In this document: piece by piece, positions 15,252 through 22,687 of the stretch
Position numbering within the stretch: the first letter of the stretch is position 1
Layout of the letters: each line of letters opens with the position of its first letter
Assembly: GCA_045577925.1 (NCBI GenBank)
Contig: JAZNJH010000029.1
Location: 1-46,412 of the forward strand
Direction: 5' to 3'
DNA from: UBA4717 sp045577925
GTDB taxonomy: Bacteria > Bacillota > Clostridia > Oscillospirales > CAG-272
Length of the DNA stretch: 46,412 nt
Program-made: the position numbers and the translations under genes
The notes under the pieces: model-generated
The model's input: the letters and a program-made list of their open reading frames with translations, nothing else
Told to the model about the DNA's origin: nothing
The model's database searches: none

Positions 15252-15280
15252 AGTGTACCATAAATTTTGAGTATTGTCAA
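15252..15280 (-). promoter_or_regulatory. Promoter of the candidate sRNA
   Basis: On the minus strand, TTGACA (15280-15275), 17 bp, TACACT (15257-15252) with TGG directly before it (extended -10). No protein-coding gene lies downstream on this strand before the terminator. Confidence 0.6.
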
Positions 15281-15291
15281 CAGTTAACTTA

Positions 15292-15321
15292 AAAAACGCG
15301 TAAAAATTTTTACGCGTTTTT
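15292..15321. terminator. Terminator at the 3' end of the radical SAM gene
   Basis: A 30-base perfect palindrome, AAAAACGCGTAAAAA followed by its complement. On the minus strand it overlaps the last codons and stop of the radical SAM gene and ends in a T-run. Confidence 0.8.
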
Positions 15322-16167
15322 ATTTCTGTAATATCTTGCTCGCTCGCAGTTCTTGCATAGGTCTTCTGCGGCACGATGCGCTGTAAAGCCGTCGTAGATA
15401 CCACGCGCACGTTTGGATGAAAGAATCGTATCAATATCACTTTCAAATATATTACCAAGGCAAAGCTCGCCGTCATGGTCCAGACAGCAGGGGACGACGC
15501 TTCCGTCAACGAGTATGCCGAACTGATCGCGCAGAGCATAGCAAAAGAGCTTGTCTTCGCAGTCCTCGCCGCCGTTATCTGACGTTGGCCAGTCAAATTT
15601 ATTTCCGAATTCTATAAAGAGATTATCGGCAAGACGCTCCCCGCTTCTGTTTTGAGTCACCTCAGAGCCGTTATCGGCGGCAAATTTGTGTAATCTGTTT
15701 ATTATATGTTCGTTAAACTCATCTTTTCCGCCGTTATTCCATAGCCTGAAGACTGTGATAATACCACACTCTGCCGATGCTTTTGCAAAGCTTATGGCTT
15801 TATCAACATACTTATCAATATCCGTGATCCCGTTTGATTCATAAGCATGCAGGCTTATACTGATCTTGTAAAGCTTTTTGCAATTAAGCAAAAGCTCTTT
15901 TTTCTTATCAAGAAGCGTGCCGTTCGTTGTCAGCATAACACAAAAATCGAATTTGTCGGCAATTTTAAGTATTTCATCAAGCCGGGGATGAGTTGTAGGC
16001 TCTCCCATCAAGTGAAGATACAGGTATTTTACTTTTCCGTCAAGCTTTTCAAGTATATTTCTGAATTTTTCAGGCGGCATGAATTCCTTTTTTCTTTTAT
16101 GCCCTATACAGAATGAGCAGTTAAGATTACATATATTCGTTATTTCAACGAATGCTTTGTCGATCAT
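15310..16167 (-). CDS. Radical SAM protein with C-terminal SPASM-type cysteines
   Basis: The 285-residue product has the radical SAM cluster motif CNLNCSFC near the N-terminus (Cys13, 17 and 20), which binds the 4Fe-4S cluster that cleaves S-adenosylmethionine. HLMGEPTTHP is the GGE-like segment. The C-terminal part has FCYALRDQFGILVDGSVVPCCLDHDGELCLGN and LCKNC, a SPASM-like pattern of auxiliary-cluster cysteines. Such proteins modify peptides or enzymes; no precursor peptide is visible nearby, so the substrate is unknown. The ATG at 16167 follows AAAGG; an in-frame GTG at 16173 overlaps the stop of the preceding methyltransferase. It is the last gene of the minus-strand operon that starts near 20030. 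Confidence 0.85.
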   Translation of the reverse strand: MIDKAFVEITNICNLNCSFCIGHKRKKEFMPPEKFRNILEKLDGKVKYLYLHLMGEPTTHPRLDEILKIADKFDFCVMLTTNGTLLDKKKELLLNCKKLYKISISLHAYESNGITDIDKYVDKAISFAKASAECGIITVFRLWNNGGKDEFNEHIINRLHKFAADNGSEVTQNRSGERLADNLFIEFGNKFDWPTSDNGGEDCEDKLFCYALRDQFGILVDGSVVPCCLDHDGELCLGNIFESDIDTILSSKRARGIYDGFTAHRAAEDLCKNCERARYYRNKNA

Positions 16168-16169
16168 AT

Positions 16170-17297
16170 TCACCTTTTATCTTTGTTTATAAAATATTGG
16201 TATAGGTTGCATGGTATCATACCGTTGTATAGCTTGCGTATCTTGTCTGCACGCTTGCCGTATAGCTTCTCAAAGCCCTCGTGTGACGTCAGCACGTAAA
16301 CCTGCCAGGGCGCAAATGAGCGGAATTTTTCTCCGATCTCACGGTAGAGGATTTCAACGTCTGCCATTTCCATAAGGCGCTCGCCATACGGGGGATTACA
16401 TACGATCGTGCCTCTTCTGTCGGGGCGATTTATGCTCTTTGCATCTGCTTCAAAGAAATTGACAGAGTCAAAAACTCCTGCCCGGCGGGCATTTTCTTTT
16501 GCGATTTCAAGAACCGATCTGTCAATATCCGATCCCCATGCCTCAAATCCTGTTTTGCTTATCCTGTCTTTTGCTTCTTCTCTTGCATTATTCCATATTT
16601 TTTTATCGATAAAGGGGAAAGCTTCTGCAGAAAAGCTGCGATTTGCGCCCGGCGCGATATTATTCATCATCATTGCAGCTTCTATAACTATTGTTCCCGA
16701 ACCGCAGAACGGGTCCCACATAAGCACGTCTTCTCTCGGACGCGAGGTTGCCGCAACGGCGGCTGCGAGCGTTTCGCGAAGCGGTGCCGCACCCGAGGCG
16801 GGGCGGTACCCGCGTTTATGAAGCGGTATGCCCGACGTGTCTATCATAAGCCTTGCAATATCTTTGAAAATGAAAAATTCTATCTGGTATTTAACGCCTG
16901 TTTCGGCAAACCATTTTACACCGTATTTGTTTGATAGTCTGCTTACTACCGCTTTTTTTACGATACTCTGACAATCGGGAACTGAAAAGAGAGTACTTTT
17001 TATGGCGTGCCCCTTAACAGGGAATGCGTCGTCTTTGAATATGAAATTTTCCCATGGCAAAAGCAGGGTATTGTCAAAAAGCTCGCTGAATGAGCGGGCA
17101 CTGAATTCGCCGAGGAGTATAAACACTCTCTCGGCAAATCTGAGGTTTATATTGGCTCTTGCAAGAGCCGACTCATCGCCCTCAAAGGTGATTCTGCCGT
17201 CTATTGTATCAAGCCTTTTGTATCCGAGCGCATCGATCTCATTTCCAAGCAGCTTTTCAAGCCCGAAAAGGCAGGTAGCAACATATTTTAATGTCAT
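16170..17297 (-). CDS. THUMP-domain rRNA/tRNA guanine-N2 methyltransferase (RlmL/YpsC-like)
   Basis: 375 residues. An N-terminal ferredoxin-like/THUMP RNA-binding part (1-155; ATCLFGLEKLLGNEI, and AIKSTLFSVPDCQSIVKKA) is followed by a Rossmann methyltransferase with SAM motif DPFCGSGTIVIEAA and catalytic motif NPPYGERL. That matches the YpsC/RlmL-N family, which methylates guanine N2 in 23S rRNA. The longer E. coli RlmL has a second methyltransferase domain that is absent here. Its ATG overlaps the stop of the DUF896 gene by one base, so translation is probably coupled. Confidence 0.9.
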   Translation of the reverse strand: MTLKYVATCLFGLEKLLGNEIDALGYKRLDTIDGRITFEGDESALARANINLRFAERVFILLGEFSARSFSELFDNTLLLPWENFIFKDDAFPVKGHAIKSTLFSVPDCQSIVKKAVVSRLSNKYGVKWFAETGVKYQIEFFIFKDIARLMIDTSGIPLHKRGYRPASGAAPLRETLAAAVAATSRPREDVLMWDPFCGSGTIVIEAAMMMNNIAPGANRSFSAEAFPFIDKKIWNNAREEAKDRISKTGFEAWGSDIDRSVLEIAKENARRAGVFDSVNFFEADAKSINRPDRRGTIVCNPPYGERLMEMADVEILYREIGEKFRSFAPWQVYVLTSHEGFEKLYGKRADKIRKLYNGMIPCNLYQYFINKDKR

Positions 17298-17518
17298 TAT
17301 TCTTTGTTCCTGTTCTTGTTTTTGTCTGCCAGAGGCTCTACTGTTCCGTCGGGGCGCTTTATAACCGTGTTGTCAAGTATACCGGTCATTGACGCGCGAA
17401 AACCTCTTATATATTCTTCGCGCAAAGCCTTTTGCTCTTCGGCTTCTTCCAAAGTCAGCTCGCGCTCGCGCTTTAGCCTTGCAAGCTCGTTTATCCTGTC
17501 TATTTTCTTTTGTTCCAT
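17297..17518 (-). CDS. DUF896 (YnzC-like) small protein
   Basis: 73 residues, highly charged and helical. The N-terminal INELARLKRERELTLEEAEEQKALREEYIRGFRASM is the YnzC/UPF0291 hallmark: two helices in a hairpin. In Bacillus, ynzC lies in the LexA regulon beside yneA; here there is no SOS box and the context is an rRNA methyltransferase. It overlaps the next gene by one base and starts 16 bases after the PIG-L gene. The biochemical role is unknown. Confidence 0.88.
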   Translation of the reverse strand: MEQKKIDRINELARLKRERELTLEEAEEQKALREEYIRGFRASMTGILDNTVIKRPDGTVEPLADKNKNRNKE

Positions 17519-17534
17519 ATAATGTCCTTTCGTA

Positions 17535-18920
17535 TTATAAGCGGATACGTTTAATTAACCTGATAAGCACAAATGCTGAAAATACTGTTAAACTCACTAT
17601 ACACGTAAGTATAAAATACTCTGAGTGCGTATAAGCCTTTAACTGGTCATGAGAAGTTGTTTGCAGGGAAGTTACTGAATTTACAGCTGTTGTTTTTTCC
17701 TGTTTAGTCTCACTTACCATACTGACTGATGAAACACAAGGAATTATCGGCATTATGCCGCTCATTATATCATTGCTTGCCTTATCAAACTCTGTTTCGC
17801 TTTTGTATAATCCGAAGCGACGGCAGTCGTTTGTTCCGCTTTTGGTTACTTCAAGATCTTTCCATTTGTGCTGGGATACGTGGCAAGCATATGCCGCTTT
17901 TGCAGTTTCAAACGGTGTTTTGTGTGTAAGCGATAAATAGACCCGGTCTACGTCTAAAACTATCGGGTTTTCTTCATACAGATGCAGATAAGTTTTCTTT
18001 GGAGAATGAACCCCGTACTTTTCTGCCGAATCGCTGTAATAATCATAGTCTGAACATACGTCTACCGCTTCACGCGTAAGCTTTGATACAAGCCGGTGCG
18101 CGCCGTGACCGTATTCGCCGTTAACGTCATGAGTTACTACCACGGACGGTTTAGTACGTCTTATAGACTCAACGATGAAGCCCCTCATCGCATCCGTATC
18201 GTACTGTGACTCGGCAAGCTCAAGCTGCATAGAGTACAGATCGGGGAAATTTCCTATTATAGGATACGCGGTTGCGCCAAGTGTCCATTGACCGTCAAGA
18301 AGCTCGTTTAATCGGTGGGGCTCTTTGCCGTGATCACAGATAAACGCGGTTTGTACAAGCCTGCTGACTGCGGTGTTTTCGGCAATAAGAGCCCCGAAAA
18401 ACAGTGTGTCGTCATCGGCGTGCGTTGATATAACGAGAATGTCGCATGCCGAAAGAGAATTTTCCCAGCGCTGAATATTTTTTGGCAGCTCTCCTTGCGA
18501 ATACAATTCTATCTCTGCGATAGTCATCTGCTGTATGGAGGCGATCTCTATAATATCTGATGTGATATCAAGCTTTGTCAGATCGTGCAAAAAGCCGTTT
18601 TGACCAAGCTTTAATTCTTTATCTTCGGTGCCTGCATACGAGCTTATAAGCTTTACGTTGTAAGAGTTGGGTGCACTTGCGTAAAATTTTATATAGAGGT
18701 ATGCGCAATTTTCTGCATACAAGCGCAAGGTATCGCCCGGTTCTATAACAAGCTTTGTTGTGTAGTCATTATCGCTAAGTATCGTTGACTTTAATATTTT
18801 ACCGCTGTCAAGCTCACAGTCATAATAAAGTTTCTGTGACACAGTATCTTCGGCAGATATACAGAGTGCTGAAAGAAGCGCGCACAAAAGTATCAGACAT
18901 GAGATTATAAATATTTTCAT
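17535..18920 (-). CDS. Exported PIG-L/LmbE-family deacetylase with C-terminal membrane anchor
   Basis: 461 residues. The ATG at 18920 overlaps the stop of the upstream gene in an ATGA junction. Residues 1-23 are a signal peptide and 30-145 a beta-rich, carbohydrate-binding-like domain. From about 158 comes the PIG-L fold, with the zinc/catalytic motif THADDDTLFFGA (166-177; the usual form is P-H-x-D-D-E, so the E is a D here) and VVTHDVNGEYGHGAHR, which carries further zinc histidines. A hydrophobic helix near the C-terminus followed by RLIKRIRL anchors it. Family members deacetylate N-acetylglucosaminyl groups on lipids or small thiols, so action on an extracellular glycan is plausible. Confidence 0.82.
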   Translation of the reverse strand: MKIFIISCLILLCALLSALCISAEDTVSQKLYYDCELDSGKILKSTILSDNDYTTKLVIEPGDTLRLYAENCAYLYIKFYASAPNSYNVKLISSYAGTEDKELKLGQNGFLHDLTKLDITSDIIEIASIQQMTIAEIELYSQGELPKNIQRWENSLSACDILVISTHADDDTLFFGALIAENTAVSRLVQTAFICDHGKEPHRLNELLDGQWTLGATAYPIIGNFPDLYSMQLELAESQYDTDAMRGFIVESIRRTKPSVVVTHDVNGEYGHGAHRLVSKLTREAVDVCSDYDYYSDSAEKYGVHSPKKTYLHLYEENPIVLDVDRVYLSLTHKTPFETAKAAYACHVSQHKWKDLEVTKSGTNDCRRFGLYKSETEFDKASNDIMSGIMPIIPCVSSVSMVSETKQEKTTAVNSVTSLQTTSHDQLKAYTHSEYFILTCIVSLTVFSAFVLIRLIKRIRL

Positions 18921-19999
18921 GTATCTGCATGAACCCTTTCCATAGAAGTGACGTACCACTGTCCGTTTTGCTTTGTCAGATATATGTCAAAATTGAAATC
19001 AAATTCGCGTATCGTGTTGTAATATTTTGTGATCTGATATATGACGTCTGCACGGCAGGAAGCTTTCGTGTCGGTATAATATTCAAAATTACTTATATCA
19101 AATCTGAGAAATTCATCTGATGTTTTGCTGTTGCTCCAGGTATTGTCAAAGCGCTGAACGTTTTTGTAAAGCGCAGCCTTCGGATGAATGTAGGGAAGGA
19201 CGGTTGATACGGGAACAGAGTGCAGCGTGGTGTAATATACGTATGCTTCCACCGCTTTGCGGGTACGTTCTTCTATTTCTGCCTTCATTTCTTCAGGCAT
19301 TATTTTATTTATCGTATAATTTACTTCAAAATCAAGATCATCGCCGTCGTTTACTATTTCAAATAGCGTATCGCCGTCAAATTCTGCGCGTACGTCTGTA
19401 ATGTAATTAAGGTTATCAACGGTATATCTGAGAATGCTTGTTACGTATCCGTCGAAGTCCTCATAGGCATCGGTTTTGCTTATTTGCTCGGTAGTTGTGT
19501 TATCTGAATTTATTTCAATGTCATTTATAAATATTCTGCAGTCATCGGGTGCGGTTATGGTATATTTGAAAACGGGATGCCACTTTATGTGATCGATTTC
19601 GTATATATCAAAGCCGCGCTTGCTTTTTTCGCTTGCTTTTGAGAGTGTCAGCGAGGCTATTTTTTTATTGTTGCTTATATAGTCGTATACAAGAGCCTGA
19701 TCGCTTGACGAGGATTTATAGCAGAATAAGTTTTCTTCATTAACGATCCTTTTTATGTATGCAGGGAATACGGGCGGTAAAATAGTTTCTCCTTCAGTTA
19801 CAATGAGCGATAATTGTGCACTGTTTTTGGCTCTGAAATAGTCTTCGACCTCGTTTGCAATAGTGGAAGGCTGATGGTTTTCATATTCTTCAAGATAAGA
19901 GGTGAGAGCACTCATTAAAATTATGGTTGCAATAGTAAAAATAATGAGAAAATATATAATGAATGCGCCAAAAGATAAAAATTTATTTTTGTTTTTCAT
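18917..19999 (-). CDS. Membrane-anchored extracellular protein, NTF2-like tail, function unknown
   Basis: 360 residues with one N-terminal transmembrane segment (FLSFGAFIIYFLIIFTIATIILM) and an otherwise soluble, presumably external part. The middle has strands such as YTITAPDDCRIFINDIEI, and the end (ADVIYQITKYYNTIREFDFNFDIYLTKQNGQWYVTSMERV) resembles NTF2-like or DUF4878-type modules that finish in WYV. I do not recognise the whole protein. It is the first gene of the five-gene minus operon and overlaps the PIG-L deacetylase by four bases, so the two exported proteins probably work together at the cell surface. Confidence 0.65.
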   Translation of the reverse strand: MKNKNKFLSFGAFIIYFLIIFTIATIILMSALTSYLEEYENHQPSTIANEVEDYFRAKNSAQLSLIVTEGETILPPVFPAYIKRIVNEENLFCYKSSSSDQALVYDYISNNKKIASLTLSKASEKSKRGFDIYEIDHIKWHPVFKYTITAPDDCRIFINDIEINSDNTTTEQISKTDAYEDFDGYVTSILRYTVDNLNYITDVRAEFDGDTLFEIVNDGDDLDFEVNYTINKIMPEEMKAEIEERTRKAVEAYVYYTTLHSVPVSTVLPYIHPKAALYKNVQRFDNTWSNSKTSDEFLRFDISNFEYYTDTKASCRADVIYQITKYYNTIREFDFNFDIYLTKQNGQWYVTSMERVHADT

Positions 20000-20032
20000 A
20001 ACATAGCCGACCTTACTGTAATAATATAATAT

Positions 20033-20061
20033 ATTATATCCTTTGGTAAAGCTTTTGTCAA
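20033..20061 (-). promoter_or_regulatory. Sigma-A promoter of the five-gene minus operon
   Basis: On the minus strand, TTGACA (20061-20056), 17 bp, TATAAT (20038-20033), 34 bases from the start codon at 19999. It is divergent from the thiT promoter. Confidence 0.85.
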
Positions 20062-20113
20062 TACGGGCTTTTGCTGCATAATACTTGAAAGAAGATATAT
20101 TTTTCGATATCTA

Positions 20114-20142
20114 TTGACAAATTTTTGGTTATGTGGTATTAT
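20114..20142 (+). promoter_or_regulatory. Promoter of the TPP-riboswitch/thiT transcript
   Basis: TTGACA (20114-20119), 17 bp, TATTAT (20137-20142). The transcript would start about 35 nt before the riboswitch. Confidence 0.85.
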
Positions 20143-20182
20143 ACTGTTGTCCGGTAATATCGGACATACAACCGCATAAAAA

Positions 20183-20271
20183 CAGGGGTGCTGACAGCAG
20201 TTGGCTGAGATGGGAGTGACGCTCTCCCGGACTCTACACCTGATACGGATAATGCCGGCGTAGGGAGATTT
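20183..20271 (+). promoter_or_regulatory. TPP riboswitch (THI element)
   Basis: The conserved blocks of the thiamine-pyrophosphate aptamer are present in order: GGGGTGC (20185-20191), GGCTGAGAT (20203-20211), a variable stem GGGAGtgacGCTCTCCC region, ACACCTGAT (20236-20244), and CGGATAATGCCGGCGTAGGGA (20246-20266). It lies upstream of a terminator hairpin and the thiamine transporter gene thiT, so TPP should repress transcription through termination. Confidence 0.96.
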
Positions 20272-20299
20272 TTTGAGGATTATAACTTCAGATTCATCA

Positions 20300-20332
20300 A
20301 ACCGCACGGAGTTTTCGTGCGGTTGATTTTTT
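20300..20332 (+). terminator. Riboswitch-controlled attenuator before thiT
   Basis: AACCGCACG / CGTGCGGTT stem with a 7-nt loop, then GATTTTTT. It lies between the TPP aptamer and the thiT ribosome site (GAGGAGG), the expected expression platform. Confidence 0.88.
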
Positions 20333-20353
20333 ATCTGAGGAGGTTTCTTTGAT

Positions 20354-20941
20354 ATGAGAAACAAAAGAACAAATCGTCTTTTAGCTATGCTTGAGGGAGC
20401 TTTGATGATAGCCCTGAGCGTGGTACTCGATCTTCTGCCGCTGCCGTCATGGCCGCAGGGAGGATCGATCACAGTTGCAATGATCCCCGTGATCTATTTT
20501 TCCTATCGCAGAGGATATAAATGGGGTCTTATGGCAGGACTCGTGCACGCGGCCGTACAAATGCTTCTCGGCTGGTACGTACCGCCGGCAGGCACGATAA
20601 GCGCAATGATCCTATGTGTATTGCTTGATTACGTGCTTGCATTCGCTCTGCTTGGAGGAGCTGATATTATTGCAGGTATGTTCGGTTCAAAGCTGCGTCT
20701 GGCAGGTTATACGGTTGGCGCACTTGCCGTAACGCTCGTACGCTTTTTGTGCAGCTTTTTGTCGGGTGTTCTGCTTTGGGGCTCGTACGCACCCGAGGGT
20801 GTTAACGTGTGGATCTATTCGCTTACGTACAACGCAAGTTACATGATACCTAACGCTATATTAACCTCAGTACTTATTGCAGTAATGTGTGTTGCACTCG
20901 ATCCCAAAACGCTTAAACCGATGAAGCGTAATAAAAAATGA
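20354..20941 (+). CDS. thiT: ThiT, thiamine-binding S component of an ECF transporter
   Basis: A 195-residue, six-helix membrane protein of the ThiT (YuaJ) family. Features include the N-terminal helix LLAMLEGALMIALSVVLDLLPL, the thiamine-site helix SLTYNASYMIPNAILTSVL near the C-terminus, and GLVHAAVQMLLGWY. ThiT captures thiamine outside the cell and works with the shared EcfA-EcfA'-EcfT energising module, which is not in this window. A TPP riboswitch precedes it, as in many Firmicutes. Confidence 0.96.
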   Translation: MRNKRTNRLLAMLEGALMIALSVVLDLLPLPSWPQGGSITVAMIPVIYFSYRRGYKWGLMAGLVHAAVQMLLGWYVPPAGTISAMILCVLLDYVLAFALLGGADIIAGMFGSKLRLAGYTVGALAVTLVRFLCSFLSGVLLWGSYAPEGVNVWIYSLTYNASYMIPNAILTSVLIAVMCVALDPKTLKPMKRNKK

Positions 20942-20942
20942 A

Positions 20943-20986
20943 ATATCGGGCAGGTCTTGACTGAGACCTGCCCGATATGTTATACT
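20943..20986 (+). other. Long perfect hairpin without T-tract, overlapping a possible thiN promoter
   Basis: 15-bp arms 20943-20957 and 20964-20978 are fully complementary around TGACTG, but TATACTTGCC follows instead of a T-run. TTGACT (20957-20962) and TATACT (20981-20986), 18 bp apart, form a possible promoter for thiN that shares the loop. The hairpin could be a weak terminator, an RNA-processing or stability structure, or simply the thiT 3' end. Confidence 0.5.
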
Positions 20987-21032
20987 TGCCACAACACTAT
21001 ATCTGAATGCCAGTATTGGAGAGCTTACAGAA

Positions 21033-21725
21033 ATGAGTATGAAAAACAATGCCGTTATAATTGCGGCGGGAGAGCTTGGTAAAATCAAATATCTGCCTCA
21101 TGAAAGCGATTATATTATTGCGGCAGACAAAGGATATCTTTATGCAGAGAATTTAGGAGTAAAGCCGGATTGTGTTATAGGAGATTTTGACTCGCTCGGC
21201 AGGATACCCAGCCACGAAAATCTGACTGTACTTCCGTGTGAGAAGGACGATACCGACACCTCCTTTGCCGTAAAGCGCGCTCTTGAAATGGGATTTAAGA
21301 AAATATTCATTTTAGGCGGTCTCGGCGGCAGATTTGACCATACTTTTGCCAACGTTCAACTGCTTGCATATATAGCAAGAAATAATGCAGTCGGTTTTCT
21401 TGTTGGTGATAGGGAAATTATGACACTTATCAAAGACTTGTCTGTTACGCTTCACGGTGAGAGAGGGCAAATACTGAGTTTGTTTTCACTCACAGAGAAA
21501 AGCCGCGATGTGTGTGCAAGAGGCTTTAAGTATGAGCTTGAAAACGCAGAGCTTGAAAGCGGCTCTGTGCTGGGTACGAGTAATGAACTTTTGGGAAATG
21601 CGGCAGAGATAAGTGTTTCAAAAGGCGAGATTTTTATATGCGCAGAGGCTTTGAAGTCTGATTTTATAGGGCAAAACAGAGAGTATAAAGAAGATATTAA
21701 CGGAAAGTTAAACATTTATTTTTAA
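21033..21725 (+). CDS. thiN: Thiamine pyrophosphokinase
   Basis: A 230-residue enzyme that converts imported thiamine into TPP, the ligand of the riboswitch upstream of thiT. The family motifs are AADKGYLYA, VIGDFDSLG, EKDDTDTSFAVKRAL and LGGLGGRFDHTFANV, which build the ATP/Mg site, and the C-terminal beta domain has the S-x-G-x-x-x-G-T-S-N-E pattern for thiamine. The start ATG has GGAGAG nine bases upstream. It lies about 90 bases behind thiT, so salvage uptake and activation are neighbours. Confidence 0.95.
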   Translation: MSMKNNAVIIAAGELGKIKYLPHESDYIIAADKGYLYAENLGVKPDCVIGDFDSLGRIPSHENLTVLPCEKDDTDTSFAVKRALEMGFKKIFILGGLGGRFDHTFANVQLLAYIARNNAVGFLVGDREIMTLIKDLSVTLHGERGQILSLFSLTEKSRDVCARGFKYELENAELESGSVLGTSNELLGNAAEISVSKGEIFICAEALKSDFIGQNREYKEDINGKLNIYF

Positions 21726-21786
21726 AGCGTTTATACCGTGAAAGTAAAATGAAAGTTGAATAAAAAATAAAAGGAATTACAGGAAA

Positions 21787-22635
21787 ATGAGGGATTCAAA
21801 GAAGTTTTCTGTTGCATACTTTTTTATAGTATTTTTTGAAGCCATGCTTATAGGTGTCGGCGGCATACTTCCCGGAATAAGCGGCGGCGTACTCTGCGTT
21901 ATATTCGGCTTTTACAAGCCGCTTGTTGATACACTTGCAGACCCGATACACAGGCTTGTGCCGAACCTGTACATAATACTACCGCTGGCGCTCGGTTCGG
22001 CGGCAGGATTTTTGTGTCTTGCGGGGCTTGTTGCAGACTTCATGGAAGCAAACAGTACTCTTGCAACGTGCGTATTCGTAGGGCTTATAATCGGAACGCT
22101 TCCCGATATGTGGCATGATGCAGGAAAGACAAAGCGCACAAAAGCGTCATGGTCGGCGCTTATATTAACTACCGTATTGTTTTTGGCCTTTTTTATGTAT
22201 CTGAAGCTTGGAAGCAAAATAAGCATTGAGCCGAACATTGTATGGTATTTTCTCTGCGGTGTTATATGGGGAATAAGTATAGTAGTGCCGGGGCTCAGCT
22301 CGTCATCAACGCTGATTTTTCTTGGATTATATAAGCCGATGGTAGAGGGCGTATCAAAACTCAGAGCAGACGTGCTTCTGCCGATACTTATCGGAATTGT
22401 TCTGACTATAATACTTCTTTCTCGTTTTGTTAAAAATCTGTATGAGCGCCATCATTCTGTTGCAAGCCATATTATAATCGGTATAGTAATAGCAACAACG
22501 GTGCCTATTATACCGTATACGTTTGCAAGTATAGGCGAGGGAGCTCTTGCCGTCCTGTGCCTTGCAGGCGGCGCAGGTATTGCCGGAGCGATAAACGTTA
22601 TCTGCCCAAAGCTTGCCGCAGCAAGAGAAGAATAA
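21787..22635 (+). CDS. DUF368 membrane protein, undecaprenyl-phosphate translocase type
   Basis: 282 residues with about eight hydrophobic helices. DUF368 hallmarks are the two inverted-repeat-like motifs GVGGILPGISGGVLCVIFGFYKPLVD near the N-terminus and SIVVPGLSSSSTLIFLGLYKPMVE in the second half. DUF368 (PopT) and DedA-family proteins have been reported to flip undecaprenyl-phosphate back across the membrane for cell-wall synthesis; that role is inferred here by family. It follows thiN by 61 bases and ends at a very strong bidirectional terminator. Confidence 0.88.
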   Translation: MRDSKKFSVAYFFIVFFEAMLIGVGGILPGISGGVLCVIFGFYKPLVDTLADPIHRLVPNLYIILPLALGSAAGFLCLAGLVADFMEANSTLATCVFVGLIIGTLPDMWHDAGKTKRTKASWSALILTTVLFLAFFMYLKLGSKISIEPNIVWYFLCGVIWGISIVVPGLSSSSTLIFLGLYKPMVEGVSKLRADVLLPILIGIVLTIILLSRFVKNLYERHHSVASHIIIGIVIATTVPIIPYTFASIGEGALAVLCLAGGAGIAGAINVICPKLAAAREE

Positions 22636-22636
22636 A

Positions 22637-22687
22637 AGTAAAAAAGCTTTCCTTTAGAGTGTCACTCTAAAGGAAAGCTTTTTTACT
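22637..22687. terminator. Strong bidirectional terminator (24-bp perfect stem)
   Basis: 22637-22660 and 22664-22687 are perfectly complementary with a GTC loop and flanking A6/T6 runs. It serves the DUF368 gene (plus) and the DUF2974 gene (minus), whose stop codon is inside the right arm. Confidence 0.93.

Noticed and set aside
15180..15596. 138-codon minus-strand open frame
   Set aside because: It runs in another frame over the radical SAM 3' end, its terminator and the candidate sRNA; no ribosome site or family resemblance.
19996..20472. 158-codon minus-strand open frame
   Set aside because: It runs antisense through the TPP riboswitch, its attenuator, the divergent promoters and the start of thiT.
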